Positions 11,284 through 22,037 of a stretch of DNA of 64,000 bases are shown piece by piece. The stretch lies in contig JAHREC010000011.1 of assembly GCA_020081605.1 (NCBI GenBank), positions 3,162,001-3,226,000 of the forward strand. Direction: 5' to 3'. The stretch's first letter is position 1. Each line of letters begins with the position of its first letter. The DNA comes from Albifimbria verrucaria. Its lineage: Eukaryota > Ascomycota > Sordariomycetes > Hypocreales > Stachybotryaceae. The notes beneath the pieces are model-generated. The model did not search any database. It had not been told where the DNA came from and saw only the letters and a list, made by a program, of their open reading frames with translations. The translations under genes and the position numbers were made by a program.

Positions 11284-11894
11284 ATGTCACACAACCATGG
11301 CGGTGGCCCAGAGGCCGAGACCAACGAATGCAAAATCTCGGTATGCTAACGGCCCTGGCTTCTCCTCCGCAATCCTCACTGACAACTCATCAGATGCTGT
11401 GGAACTGGTACACCATTGACGCCTGCTTCCTGACCTCCTCGTGGCACATCACCAACAGTGGCATGTTTGCCGCCACCTGCATTGGTGTCATTCTTCTCGT
11501 CATCGCAGTCGAGTTCTTCCGTCGCCTCGGCAAGGAGTACGATGCCCTTCTCCTACGCCAGTTTGAGCGCCGCGCCGCCGCCCATGGCCCGGCTCTCGCC
11601 GCAAAGGGATGCTCTGGTGGCACCGAGGTCACCCGCCAGGTCATCACTCTGCGCGCATCGCCCGTCCAGCAACTCATCCGCGCCTTCATCCACGCTCTCA
11701 CCTTTGGCGGCGCCTACATCCTTATGTTGCTGGCCATGTACTTCAACGGCTACATCATCATTTGTATCTTCATCGGCGCCGGACTCGGCAAGTTCATCTG
11801 TGACTGGTTGGTGGTCAAGGTGGATCTGGACAGCGTCGTTAGCAAGTCCGACCAGACAAACGGTATCGAGGAAACGACAGTTTGCTGTGGTTAG
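11284..11894 (+). CDS. Ctr-family copper transporter
   Basis: Small homotrimeric Cu(I) channel of the Ctr/SLC31 family, in plasma or vacuolar membrane. Exon 1 (11284-11340) encodes a short His/Gly N-terminus; the intron is 11341-11393; exon 2 continues in phase with MLWNWYTIDACFLTSSW. Three membrane segments are visible: one after HITNSG, one carrying MLLAM (the MxxxM selectivity motif), and one with GAGLG (GxxxG packing motif). The protein has 185 residues and ends VCCG, a cysteine pair like those that hand copper to chaperones. The N-terminus lacks the Met-rich Mets motifs of yeast Ctr1, so it fits the shorter Ctr2/Ctr4-like fungal type. It is one of only two genes here without a frame break, and is divergent from the metalloreductase. 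Confidence 0.93.
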
Positions 11895-13045
11895 AATTGA
11901 AGCAGACGTGCCATGGTGCATGCCCCTCCAAATCTTGACCCGGTTGGAACAGCAGGTCATTTGAGACAAAGCATGATAGTTGCGTTAGGCAGGACATTTA
12001 TACCCTCTTGTTGTTTTTTAGCAGGTTTTTTTTTTTAATTCAATGGGGTCGTCACGACTCCGGATGTATCTGATGACTCTGATTTGCTGTGCACGAGACT
12101 ATGTTTCCAACACCAGAGGTTTGACCGCATGAACCCGTAGTTGCATAAATATATGTTATCAAGGGCGCAAGATTCTCATTTGAAATTCCGGCCATATAAC
12201 GAGGTAGTATATCGGTTAGTAGTGCAATGAATCACGATACGAAACACCTAAGTATCAACACGTGGCTTGCCCGTGATGTTTTCGGAGCCATTCCGAATGT
12301 ATGCATGCATGCACCCCAAAGTCATACCCTTATATTTTAACTCACGCTAAAAATGTTATGCATACTGTACGATATATTATGTGCCCATAAATTGCGGTCT
12401 GAGAGTGTGATGGGTAAATGCAAGGAAAAGAGTTGAGGGTCTGGGCGGCTAATTTGATTACTCCAAGGGCCTGCAAGCTGGCTAATCGGATCGTTTTGCA
12501 TCATATGCTTCGAATGAAATTAATTCACTAGGTTGCGAAATCGAACAACGTCTCGACATAGTGTATTGCTTGCAGATGATGGGTTGAGATGCAGTGCTTT
12601 GTATCAATCGAATCAGCGGAAGAGCAAGATACTGTATTCATCGTGACGGTATCCAGTTTCTTTAGGCTTGTTAATTATTGAGTGTAGAAGATATTGCTCC
12701 TCTATCTACCCGGTCGTTTGATTCTCAAGCAGTTCAAGTCTTTCGATGACGGTATATTGAATTGTTGGATTAATGACGGGCGGTGGCGGTGCAGACGGGA
12801 ACAAGTCATTAAAATAGTTTAAGCATAAGTAGGTAATTGGTATTAATAACTCCAGCTAGCATTATCTTATCTCAGGCATATGACACTTGCCCCCAATAAG
12901 AACTAAAATGCTTCTAAAGACGAGGATAAAGGAATGACAAGAACCAAAAGTAACCGGTTATCACAAGGAGGGAATGATAACAGCTTTCGCGACTAACAAG
13001 GCTTGGAATGCTGCCATCCAAACCTCACATACTTTTTCCATCTTC
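11895..13045. other. Intergenic between convergent genes
   Basis: 1.15 kb of AT-rich sequence between the Ctr 3' end and the 3' end of the repeat protein. A poly-T tract lies near 12027-12036. No open frame with recognisable content. Confidence 0.55.
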
Positions 13046-14152
13046 CTAATGGAGCGGCCAGCACACAGGAACAGTACTTCCCAAGAGACCACAGGTTGTG
13101 CTAGGGGCACAGTCGCAGGAATACTACAAGTTCACAGCAGTTAGCTTGACAGCCGGCTTCATAGAGGAGTGGACGCGAGGTTTCATCGGTTCTTGGTCTA
13201 AAGGAGAACGAGGATGTTGGTCAGGGTAAAGACTTACCACGTAGTGTCCAGAGCTGTCGCAGGTTGCCCAACCAGAAGATCCTGACTTCGGGTTCGTGGC
13301 ACAGGCATAACTGCCTGGCGTGCACTTAGATCCAATTTCGTATACGCACTGTTCGAAGACGTATTCGTTGAACTGGTAAACAACCACATCACGGGGAGGG
13401 GGCGGCGATGGGAAATTGTAATGGGATGGAGGAGGAGGGAGAGGTTTCGGCTTCGGCTTTGGCTTTGGCTCATATTTGCCATCCTTGTCGTTATCGTCAT
13501 TCTTTCCATCTTTGCCATACTTGTCTTTGCCGTCGTCTTTGCCGTCGTCTTTGTTGTCGTTCTTGTTGTCGTTCTTGTTGTCGTTCTTGTTGTCGTTCTT
13601 GTTGTCGTTCTTGTTGTCGTTCTTGTTGTCGTTCTTGTTGTCGTTCTTGTTGTCGTTCTTGTTGTCGTTCTTGTTGTCGTTCTTGTTGTCGTTCTTGTTG
13701 TCGCCCTTGTTGTCGCCTTTGCCATCGCCTTTGCCATCGCCTTTGCCGTCATCTTTGTTGTCACTGTTGCCATCACTTTTGTTCTCGCCGTTCCCCTTCC
13801 CGTCACTGTTCCCTTTGCTGTCCCCATTGCCCTTGCCGTTTTCATTGCCTTTCATATCACCGTTCCCCTTACCATCGCCGTTATTCTTACCTTCTCCATT
13901 CTCTTTACCATCTCCATTACCTTTGTTGTCGCTGTTGCCCTTGTTATCGCCAGCTCCTTGATTGCTTTGGCCGCCTGTATCGCCTTTCCCACTATCGTCA
14001 CCAGATCCATTCTTGCCATTGCTGCCATCGCCATCATCACTCCTTTTGATGAGCAGTAGGCCAGTGGCACTGTTACCCCCAACCTCAATCACCCGAGGAG
14101 CGGCAGCACTGAGAGCTGCGAGAGCTGCTAAGACGGCAATATGTCCCTTCAT
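13046..14152 (-). CDS. Secreted D-N-K-N repeat protein with a Cys-rich C-terminal domain
   Basis: Probable secreted or cell-wall protein of unknown role, 330 residues. A signal peptide (MKGHIAVLAALAALSAAAP) leads to a KR site near residue 36, a possible Kex2 cut. Residues about 40-235 are Gly/Asn/Asp/Lys repeats ending in 12 perfect DNKN units, then a Pro/Lys linker. The C-terminus has eight cysteines. Its last part is read only if the intron 13124-13237 is removed; this intron has GTAAGT, a GCTAAC branch site and TGTAG. After splicing, GHYV continues YSCDCAPSTTCGLL and ends CWPLH. The C-G-W-x-x-C...C-x-C spacing resembles small fungal carbohydrate-binding domains, but I cannot name the family with certainty. 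Without splicing the frame stops at 13124 and loses four cysteines. No frame break seen. Confidence 0.82.
13559..13702 (-). repeat. 12-bp minisatellite, 12 perfect units
   Basis: GTTCTTGTTGTC repeated 12 times with no mismatch (DNKN on the coding strand), flanked by diverged copies. Because the period is a multiple of three, other frames and the plus strand also stay open here. Confidence 0.97.
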
Positions 14153-17100
14153 GGTGACTTGTCTGAACTGATTGTTTGACTTCGAGGCTTCAAGAATATG
14201 ATATTAGATAGAAACATGTGTGCTATGAAGAGCCTGAACAGAGTCTCTACTTATACTGGTTACGAGGAACCTTAATTATAAGACACAGTACATTACCCAT
14301 GAGAAATGTTGAGATCAGTCAAGTTTACTATGATGTCGTAATGCTATAGGCTAAACTCAATACTCTGCATGGGATGGTGTTGCATGATGAAGGATCCAGA
14401 TATGTAAGTTTGCGACTATTTAAAACCAGCGGATCTTGGTGATGATTTCATTATCCTCGTATTTAGTTCTACCTTTAGAAGAGTGAAAGATCGGCTGCTG
14501 GAGCCAAGGCATATTGGTTTCCTCTAGTACTGTATTGAACCCACAGATAAAGCTAATCCATAGAGTAATGGATGACGAAGATAGCTCAATTGGTTGAAGT
14601 AAGCCCGTTAGAAAGAGAATTATGCCGGTACGATCTCGAACCGACATACTCTGTTGGGCCAGAAGCCGAATTCCACACGTTTAGGGTGAAGGTTCCGACG
14701 ACCCGGGGTCGAGACAAATCGAGACTATCTAAGCCTAACTCCTCCATCTATATGGAGACACGAGGAAGTGTAAATGAGGTAAGCATATGGTGGCAATTCA
14801 TTAACGGTTTATCAGTCAAGTTTCGTCAGATTTCTGGCCCCGAGACTAATGTAGAGCCCCAATTTGTTCAGAACTTACTTCTACAGCCCGCACAACCGGA
14901 ACTGAAACGATCCGAAATGGTCATATAATTGGATGATATGTCAATGTCATTGCTGGATTTAAGCAACAGACAATTTCACCCTCTAGTTCAGTTTCTTGCA
15001 CCTTGTTTCGAGATTATAATTGATGCTCAGCCGAGGCGGTTGAGAATCCGAGCAAGACTGCATCTACTGTACAACTTACAAAACATATTCAAGCTAATTG
15101 CCAAAACACAATGCACAGTTAGACTATCATCTCATTATGCAAACAATTGACAAAGACCCACAGTTTTGTGGCATCACCAAGCCAATATGGATACAATGAT
15201 AAGACTTGTTGAGGAAAGTTCCGAATCCAAGTGCATTATTCAATGAGCAGACACAATAATGACGAGCATATTATTAGTAGGCCGGAGTTGCATCCTCAAC
15301 TAAGCTCCACTCTGTTTCCAGAAGAGTGAATCGGCCTTCTGAAACCGAAAGAATACTTCTTCCGTCTTTCGAGCATGTACTCTGTTCAAGTGCCTTTTTC
15401 TTCCTCTACCTAAGCTTTCAAGCGTCTTCATTTAGACTTGCTTGATTGCGCCAAGCCAACTGAGTCCTTAAAGCGACGCTTCTATAGGAACGAAATATGG
15501 GGTCATCAAATTACACTACAAGAGGACAGTGGGCCTACTAATTCCCTTCATAGGATCATAAATCTCCAAAGTAGTGATGTAGCCTGTGCTCGAGGTCGAA
15601 GCTCTCCAGTGACTCATGCGAGTACCAGGCTAGCCTGGCAGCTATCCAAGACCACGTTTAGCTTGCCAAACTTTTACGAGGTTGATTGAGTCAGAACTTC
15701 GGTAGACCAAAGCATAACCTAGACGCCGCAATACACTATCTAACCGTGGGATGAAGTATGGCAATAGCTCGCACTTCCTCGGGACATGTATGCTAATACT
15801 GGAACAATTTCAATCTATCCCGAAATGCCACATACGGCAATGCATGGCGAGAGCATAGACCGACATCCTCTCAAAAATGAGGTGCCCAATACTGCCTTTA
15901 ATTTCTACACCTACACAACTCAGTGGGTTCACGACTATGCCCGATTCACCGCATTAAGATAGAAATATGACACAACGTCACGGGGTTCAGCACCACTGAA
16001 AAGCCAGGCAAAGTGCTATTGACTGTTAGGTAGGTTCCACATGCTCCAAGGTGGTGTGAAAGATAGAGTTGCAGTAAAGCACACCATTTTCCCACTAGGC
16101 GGCCTGCATGTGAGCCTGAAGTTGAACGCCCTCCCGGTAGAAGAACTTCCCGAAATAAGGCTGCAGAACTAATTGAATACGAGAAACTCAATTACCGTTT
16201 TGTCTACTCCGGCTTCCAAAATACCAATATTACATAAGAGATCTGACGAATACGGAGTTTCCATTAGCTTTACTGAGTGGTTCAATGCCATGCGAGGCTT
16301 TGCTGCTACTTGTTTTATCATCACACTGTGGATCTATTCGGCATTGAAGTATCCGAGAAAGAATTGTCACAGTACTTGCTTGAAAACTCATGAGCTTTAT
16401 TTGAAGGATTTTCAAGACCTCCTGACTATGGCGATCAAATTTACTGGGCGCGAGTGGCATATGTTGTGATTGTGCAACGTCTCAGTCATATTCCGGAAAT
16501 CCGGTGCATTTGCAAGTAATGTTTCAATATCGTAGGACCTTGACAGGTGCGGAATTTCTCCGCAGTTACATATCTCGAACCTTGCTATTTCTGTCAGCTG
16601 TTCGTATGATGTCGACACTATTGAGGAGATTGAGTCTCTCTTGCAAAACTTGAAAGACAATGGATACTAGTCATGGCATTCTACTCTCCACTGTTCTCTT
16701 TCAGCTCTTTATCTAAAAGAACGCATGCCCTGAAAATCCCGACGCCGTTGTGGATATGGACTTGCCGTGTCGCAACACTTTTCTCATGTTCCTGCCACTA
16801 GTATACTCGAGGTAAGAAGTGGTTCTTAGTAGAGTTTCTCATCGTGGACCTTGAACTAGTGCCTTGGTGGGCCGAGTAGGAATACAAATGCTTACTCTTA
16901 CGAAACTTGAGCTCCAGGCTCAAGGATTCTTCTCACCTTAACGACTATCATAATTCGCAATTCTTAATGCGCGCAAGGAATTTCCTAGTCAAGTTGGCGA
17001 AGGACGAAGATCAATATAGCCATTGCTTTATGTGTACCAATTGATATTTAGAGGCGCCCACTAGGTAAGCAATGTGATGCCATGACAGTTATCTCTTTCC

Positions 17101-19462
17101 TTCCGATGTGAGGAACCAGCTGGTATTGTAAATTGCTAGAAACCCACGCGCAAAGTCGAATTTATGAAGTATGCTCTGTGGGACGTGGGATTGGTCTTCC
17201 AACACGACATTCCTCTTTACAAGCGATGCAATTAACCCTGATCTCTGTGCAGTTGGCACGACGCAAACAAGCCTGAATTATTGGCCTCGGTTAGATCGAT
17301 CAGAAATGTATGTCTCGTTCAGCCATATGTACGTACAACCTGATAGGGACAAGGAGGAAATGCTACCAGCTGCCTCGTCACTTGAGTTGCTACTCCCAAA
17401 CAAGCGAAAACAGATATAGCAATAAACGTCGCCTTCATGTTAATTTTTATGGCGTCAAGACTGGGATTAAGGTTGAGTATAACACTGTTAGATATGAGCT
17501 GTTGTTAAAGACTCGCAACTGCGGTTTATATATTCCTGTGCTTCAGCGTATACGAACTTTTCATAGTGTTATGCGACAGTCTCAGGAAATGTCAAACAAT
17601 GTCTGAACTTTTATACGCCACAATTTCTAAGCAGCGGGAAAAGTTACTCAAAACTGGCAGCTGAAAGGTTGTGTTTCACACAGAATTTGGTTATATTGTC
17701 TCGAGTCTGAACACAAAATATTTCACAGTTGAGGAGTTGTGACCCTTTCGTTTGCCTCATTCCTCGGTCGTGGTCAATGCAGATAGAATAGTTTGCACGG
17801 AGGCCTACGATCGGAAACGTAAGACTTCCTTAATACTGTAAGCTGAAAATAAGATGACGTACTGGAATGTTTGTCATGCAAGTACTGCTACTAGCAAGAG
17901 CCTTGCGCCTGTTTTTGCGCTGAAAGATGCATTGTTAAACACAAAAGTGCATCGGTAGACACATTCGGTGTAGTTGCCCGCAGACTGTCACAGGTTGGAA
18001 GCTTTAACTCAGTTTCCAGGCGTTACTTTGTTTTCCTGCTTTGGCAGCGGGGAGGCCTCATTTTCGGTGCAAAGAGCCCATCAACATACGATGACTTTCC
18101 TAGGCTCATGAATTGCTCAAATGATTCTAGTAACCAATGAGGTAGTGAAGTTCAAGTGAGAAGACGTATATTAAGCTTCTATGGAACCTATTGATAACAA
18201 ACATTGCCGAGCTCACTCGTTGCCTATATGGAATGTATTCAAAGCTTGGTTTGTAGATGCGGTCTGTGAAACTTATGCTCCACATTCGACACTGAATTCC
18301 GCTTGAGAGCATTCAGTTGTCAATGGACTAAGGCTAGTTAAAAAGAATGAACATTGGTTGGCTCATTGCAAGCTAGCATTTTGTGTTTAGGCCTTGTATA
18401 AAACGACAATGCCCCAAAACCAGTTTAGAGGAGTAGAAACAATATGCTCAGCAGAAATTAATATTGACCTGCCTAATTTCTCTTTTTCCAAAGAAACTAC
18501 AATACCGTGATCACATGAACACTCGTCACAAGAGTGGGCACAGTAAGACACAAGCATGCAGTTAACCGGCCTAGGACATGGTCATGATATCAGCAAACGT
18601 TTCACGGGCCTCTACTGTCAGACAGATCAGATCATCTGGGCCTTAGATGTAACAATACCCCTCCTAGCCACGTAGCATTTTTCATGAATGAATGACACAC
18701 AGTAGCATGCTTATGAATAGTCTAAATCTTTCTGTACAAGCGCATACCACTGTAAGGTCGATCAGGTGCTGGAATAGGCAGGTCATCGGCCAATTACTTG
18801 CATCGACCTTTAGCAAAAGACTCCGCCATGGTTGGGGCAGCCTCATGAGTAGACGACAAGTTGAAACCAACCTGACATGACAGATGCTGGGTTCCCGCAT
18901 CCTGTTCCTGTAAAGTGTCTAACCTCTCTCTTCCGGAACATGTCCAATCAGAACCTTCTGAACTTATGAATAGAGAACGTGCGGAGTAGCAATCACCCGA
19001 CTTGCAAGGCAGATGCCATACGACCCCAGACTTTGAGCAACGCGCAGGCTGTGATACAACGCTGCCATTCTCACTTGTCTTCCCTATATTCTGCATTAAT
19101 CCTTGCGACATATCACTAGTGGGCTGCTGGGTTCATCTGCGGACCTCTCAGGGATATTGGCCAACGGCAAGCACTCGCATGAAGTCGGCAGAGCGGACGT
19201 CATATCAGGACCTAGGCCGTGATCTACCATGCTCATGATCGACCAAGCGAGTCATGGGAGCATCTGCATATGGAGGTCCGTGGGATGCCCACATAGTTCT
19301 TCAGTAGTACACTGTAATTATTATATGTATCGTCCATAGTACCAGCAATCTCCAAGCTGTTGCGACCTTTTATAGTTTGAACTGATACTGGTAGATGTGC
19401 GGTAGAGGCAAATGCCCTAGGTCTTCCGACATATAAGCTTTCTATTTAGGCACCAGGCCATC
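14153..19462. other. 5.3 kb gene-poor region
   Basis: No open frame over about 120 codons, and none with a motif I recognise. A tRNA A-box-like TAGCTCAATTGG (14582-14593) lies near 14.6 kb without a convincing B box. Around 16,330-16,510 one plus-strand frame reads protein-like text (VSEKELSQYLLENS, then DYGDQIYWARVAYVVI) interrupted by stops, perhaps the remains of a gene. No terminal repeats or transposase/reverse-transcriptase motifs seen by eye. Confidence 0.5.
16330..16515 (+). pseudogene. Possible relic of an unidentified gene
   Basis: One frame gives FGIEVSEKELSQYLLENS, a stop, then LFEGFSRPPDYGDQIYWARV and VIVQRLSHIPEIRCICK. The amino-acid mix is unlike random intergenic translation, but there is no start, no clear end and no family I can name. 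Other frames here are equally short. Confidence 0.2.
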
Positions 19463-21751
19463 ATGTTTTTCTACATTCACTTGTCTGGCCGAGTCTTGTT
19501 GGCTTGCTTTACGCCACGAGCCCAGTCCATGCACAGCCAACTCCTTATAAAGTTCAAGTTCCTCCCTTAGACACCGACTGGACTTATGAAGTCGGCACTG
19601 ACCCTTGGCCCGAGCATCCCCGACCGCAGCTTCGGCGAGATACTTGGAAGAGTTTGAACGGATTATGGACGTATAAGGCTGCTGCAGGTGCCGGTGACAT
19701 CGCAAACCCACCTTCGGGAGAGCTTGAGCGCGAGGTCCTTATTCCATCCTGCATTGAGAGCGGGCTTTCTGGTGTGCAGCAGTTAGGTGTTACCTATATG
19801 TGGTTCGCAACCAAGTTTGATGTGCCGGAGGATTGGGAAGGCCAGTCGACAATTTTGAATTTCGAGGCAGTCGACTACGAAGCCACAGTATTTGTTAATG
19901 GACGACAAGTCCATAAGAATGTTGGAGGCTACTTCCGGTTCTCTATTGACATTACTGATCATGTAAAATTCAATGGAACCAATGACCTGTTCGTGTCTGG
20001 ATAACTATACCTAGATCGTAATGCTAACTTGTTTCATAGGCTGGTGTTCGTTCGGGACCCTACAGATTCCGAGATTATTCCTGTGGGGAAGCAAGTACAA
20101 AGGCCCAGCCACATCTTTTATAGGTCATGTTCTGGTATTTGGCAACAAGTCTGGCTCGAAAGCGCACCTTCAGACCGCGTCACTCAGCTCGATGTAGCGG
20201 CAGGAATGGATGGAAAGGGTAGGTGATGATTATTCTCTGCAACCCCTTCGATCATTTCCAGGATATAGTTGTGATTAGTGCTGACATATGACATGCTTCA
20301 GTCACTGCAACTGTGCACAGTTCTGCAAAGCAAAACGCCTCCGTAGAAATCGCAGTGCTTGGAGCAGACGGCACGGTTATTGCTAGTCACACTGGAACAG
20401 CAGACAAAGCGTTCAACTTCACAGTAGAGAAGCCCGATCTATGGTCACCCTCAACACCGACGCTTTACAACCTTACAGTGACTTTGGGTGATGACCAGGT
20501 CTCCAGCTACACAGGATTTCGTACAATCTCTGTCGGCAAGGTGGAGGGAATAACCCGTCCCCTTCTCAATGGCGAGTTTGTGTTTCAGTTCGGAACTCTC
20601 GACCAAGGCTACTGGCCTGATGGTCTCCACACTCCCCAAACAGAGAAGCAATGATATATGATCTTAAGATGCTCAAAGATTTGGGGTTTAATATGGTCCG
20701 CAAGCACGTACGTATTGACTATTCTATGCTACATGACTTGCAGCTCATGAGGATTGAAAACCACTAACTTCTTATGTAATAAATACAGATCAAAGTTGAG
20801 CCTGATTTGTTCTACCAAGCATGCGATCAGCTGGGCTTGCTAGTCTTCCAAGACATGCCTAGTATGCCTGCAGACACTAACAATCGACCCCTAATGCTCA
20901 GCAAAGACAAGAGTTTCGTCGTCAGCTTGAGATATTGATTAACGAACACAAGAGCTACCCATCTATTGTGACTTGGGTACGTACGGATATGTAATCGTGA
21001 TTCACTTTTGGTTTGGAGTATGCTAATATCTTTGCCTTTGCAGATCATTTTCAACGAGGGTTGGGGTCAAGTTCGCTCTCCTCCTTGGCCCGAGCAGGAG
21101 TTAACCGACGTAGTCCGAAGTATTGACCCTTCGAGATTGGTCAACTCGGTCTCAGGTTGGAATGATCACGGTTTCGGGGATTTTTCTGTCAGTATCTTAT
21201 TTATGAAACTCCTCTGTATTTTGATATGCTAACTATGTCCTAGGACAATCATCATTATGCCAATCCTCAATGTGGCTCGCCCTTCTACTCACGTGCATCG
21301 CCGCCATATGATCCCAAGCGCATTGGATTTCAAGGCGAGTTTGGGGGCATTGGACAGAATGTCACCATTGAGAAGTATGCTTAACTTCCTTGTTGAATGA
21401 TCTCCTCATTCGAGTCATGGTTTTGCTGACATGTCTTAAAACCGCAGCCTCTGGAATGTGAAGCAAGCCATCGATCAAATTGACCAGACCTACGAGCTGA
21501 ACGCCGACCTGAAGTCGTACAATTACCGTGCCAGTGTTTTGTTCCGTGAATTCCGTGAGCAAATCGAGCGTTACGCTTGCAGCGGAGGTGTCTGGACACA
21601 GACGACCGATGTGGAGGGCGAGGTGAATGGTCTTCTCACTTACGATAGACGACGTTTACGTCCAGATGCTGTACAGTGGAAGGCAGATATTCAAAGCCTG
21701 TACGAAGCTGCGGCCGCTCGAGGCGGAGCAAGCGTCCAAAAGAAGGATTAA
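19463..21751 (+). CDS. Glycoside hydrolase family 2 enzyme, secreted
   Basis: Retaining exo-glycosidase of the LacZ/beta-glucuronidase fold (beta-galactosidase, -mannosidase or -glucuronidase activity cannot be told apart). A signal peptide starts MFFYIHLSGRVLLA and reaches LYATSPVHA after one missing base near 19500. The N-terminal sugar-binding domain is followed by an immunoglobulin-like domain and a TIM barrel. Catalytic residues: acid/base Glu in IIFNEGWGQ and nucleophile Glu in GFQGEFGG. Introns are 19989-20039, 20219-20301, 20708-20788, 20977-21043, 21188-21243 and 21375-21447. One C is missing at each of 20634-20637 and 20888-20891. Corrected length is about 626 residues. It borders the gene-poor stretch on its left. 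Confidence 0.9.
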
Positions 21752-22037
21752 AGTGATGGCGGGGTTGTAATATAACATCAGTGTAGTTTTGCATTTGCAG
21801 ATCAAATGTTGCGAATCTTTACACAGCATGTTAACCACCTACAGCGCACAAAAGCTGGGACAGCCTTTACTCTTGATCTACGACTATATGATTGTGCTTT
21901 TCGACAGTGTAGTGACCTCGTCCAAGCACTTTGGCAGAAGAACAGTGCACCTAATGCAAGAACAAAGTGACCGGAAAACGGATTTGACCATGGATAAATG
22001 CATTCAAAACTCTAAATCGACCTCGAAATCTATGCAA

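Noticed and set aside
13559..13702. Regular repeats resembling a CRISPR array
   Set aside because: Units are contiguous 12-mers without spacers, within a coding frame of a eukaryote.
13408..14059. Three long plus-strand open frames (161-213 codons) opposite the repeat protein
   Set aside because: They are produced by the 12-bp repeat, whose period is a multiple of three. The products are pure Cys-Arg, Val-Leu or Ser-Leu runs; the minus frame has a signal peptide, intron and Cys domain.
16173..16469. 98-codon plus-strand frame as an intact gene
   Set aside because: No conserved motif. A neighbouring frame in the same interval looks more protein-like but carries stops, so at most a relic.
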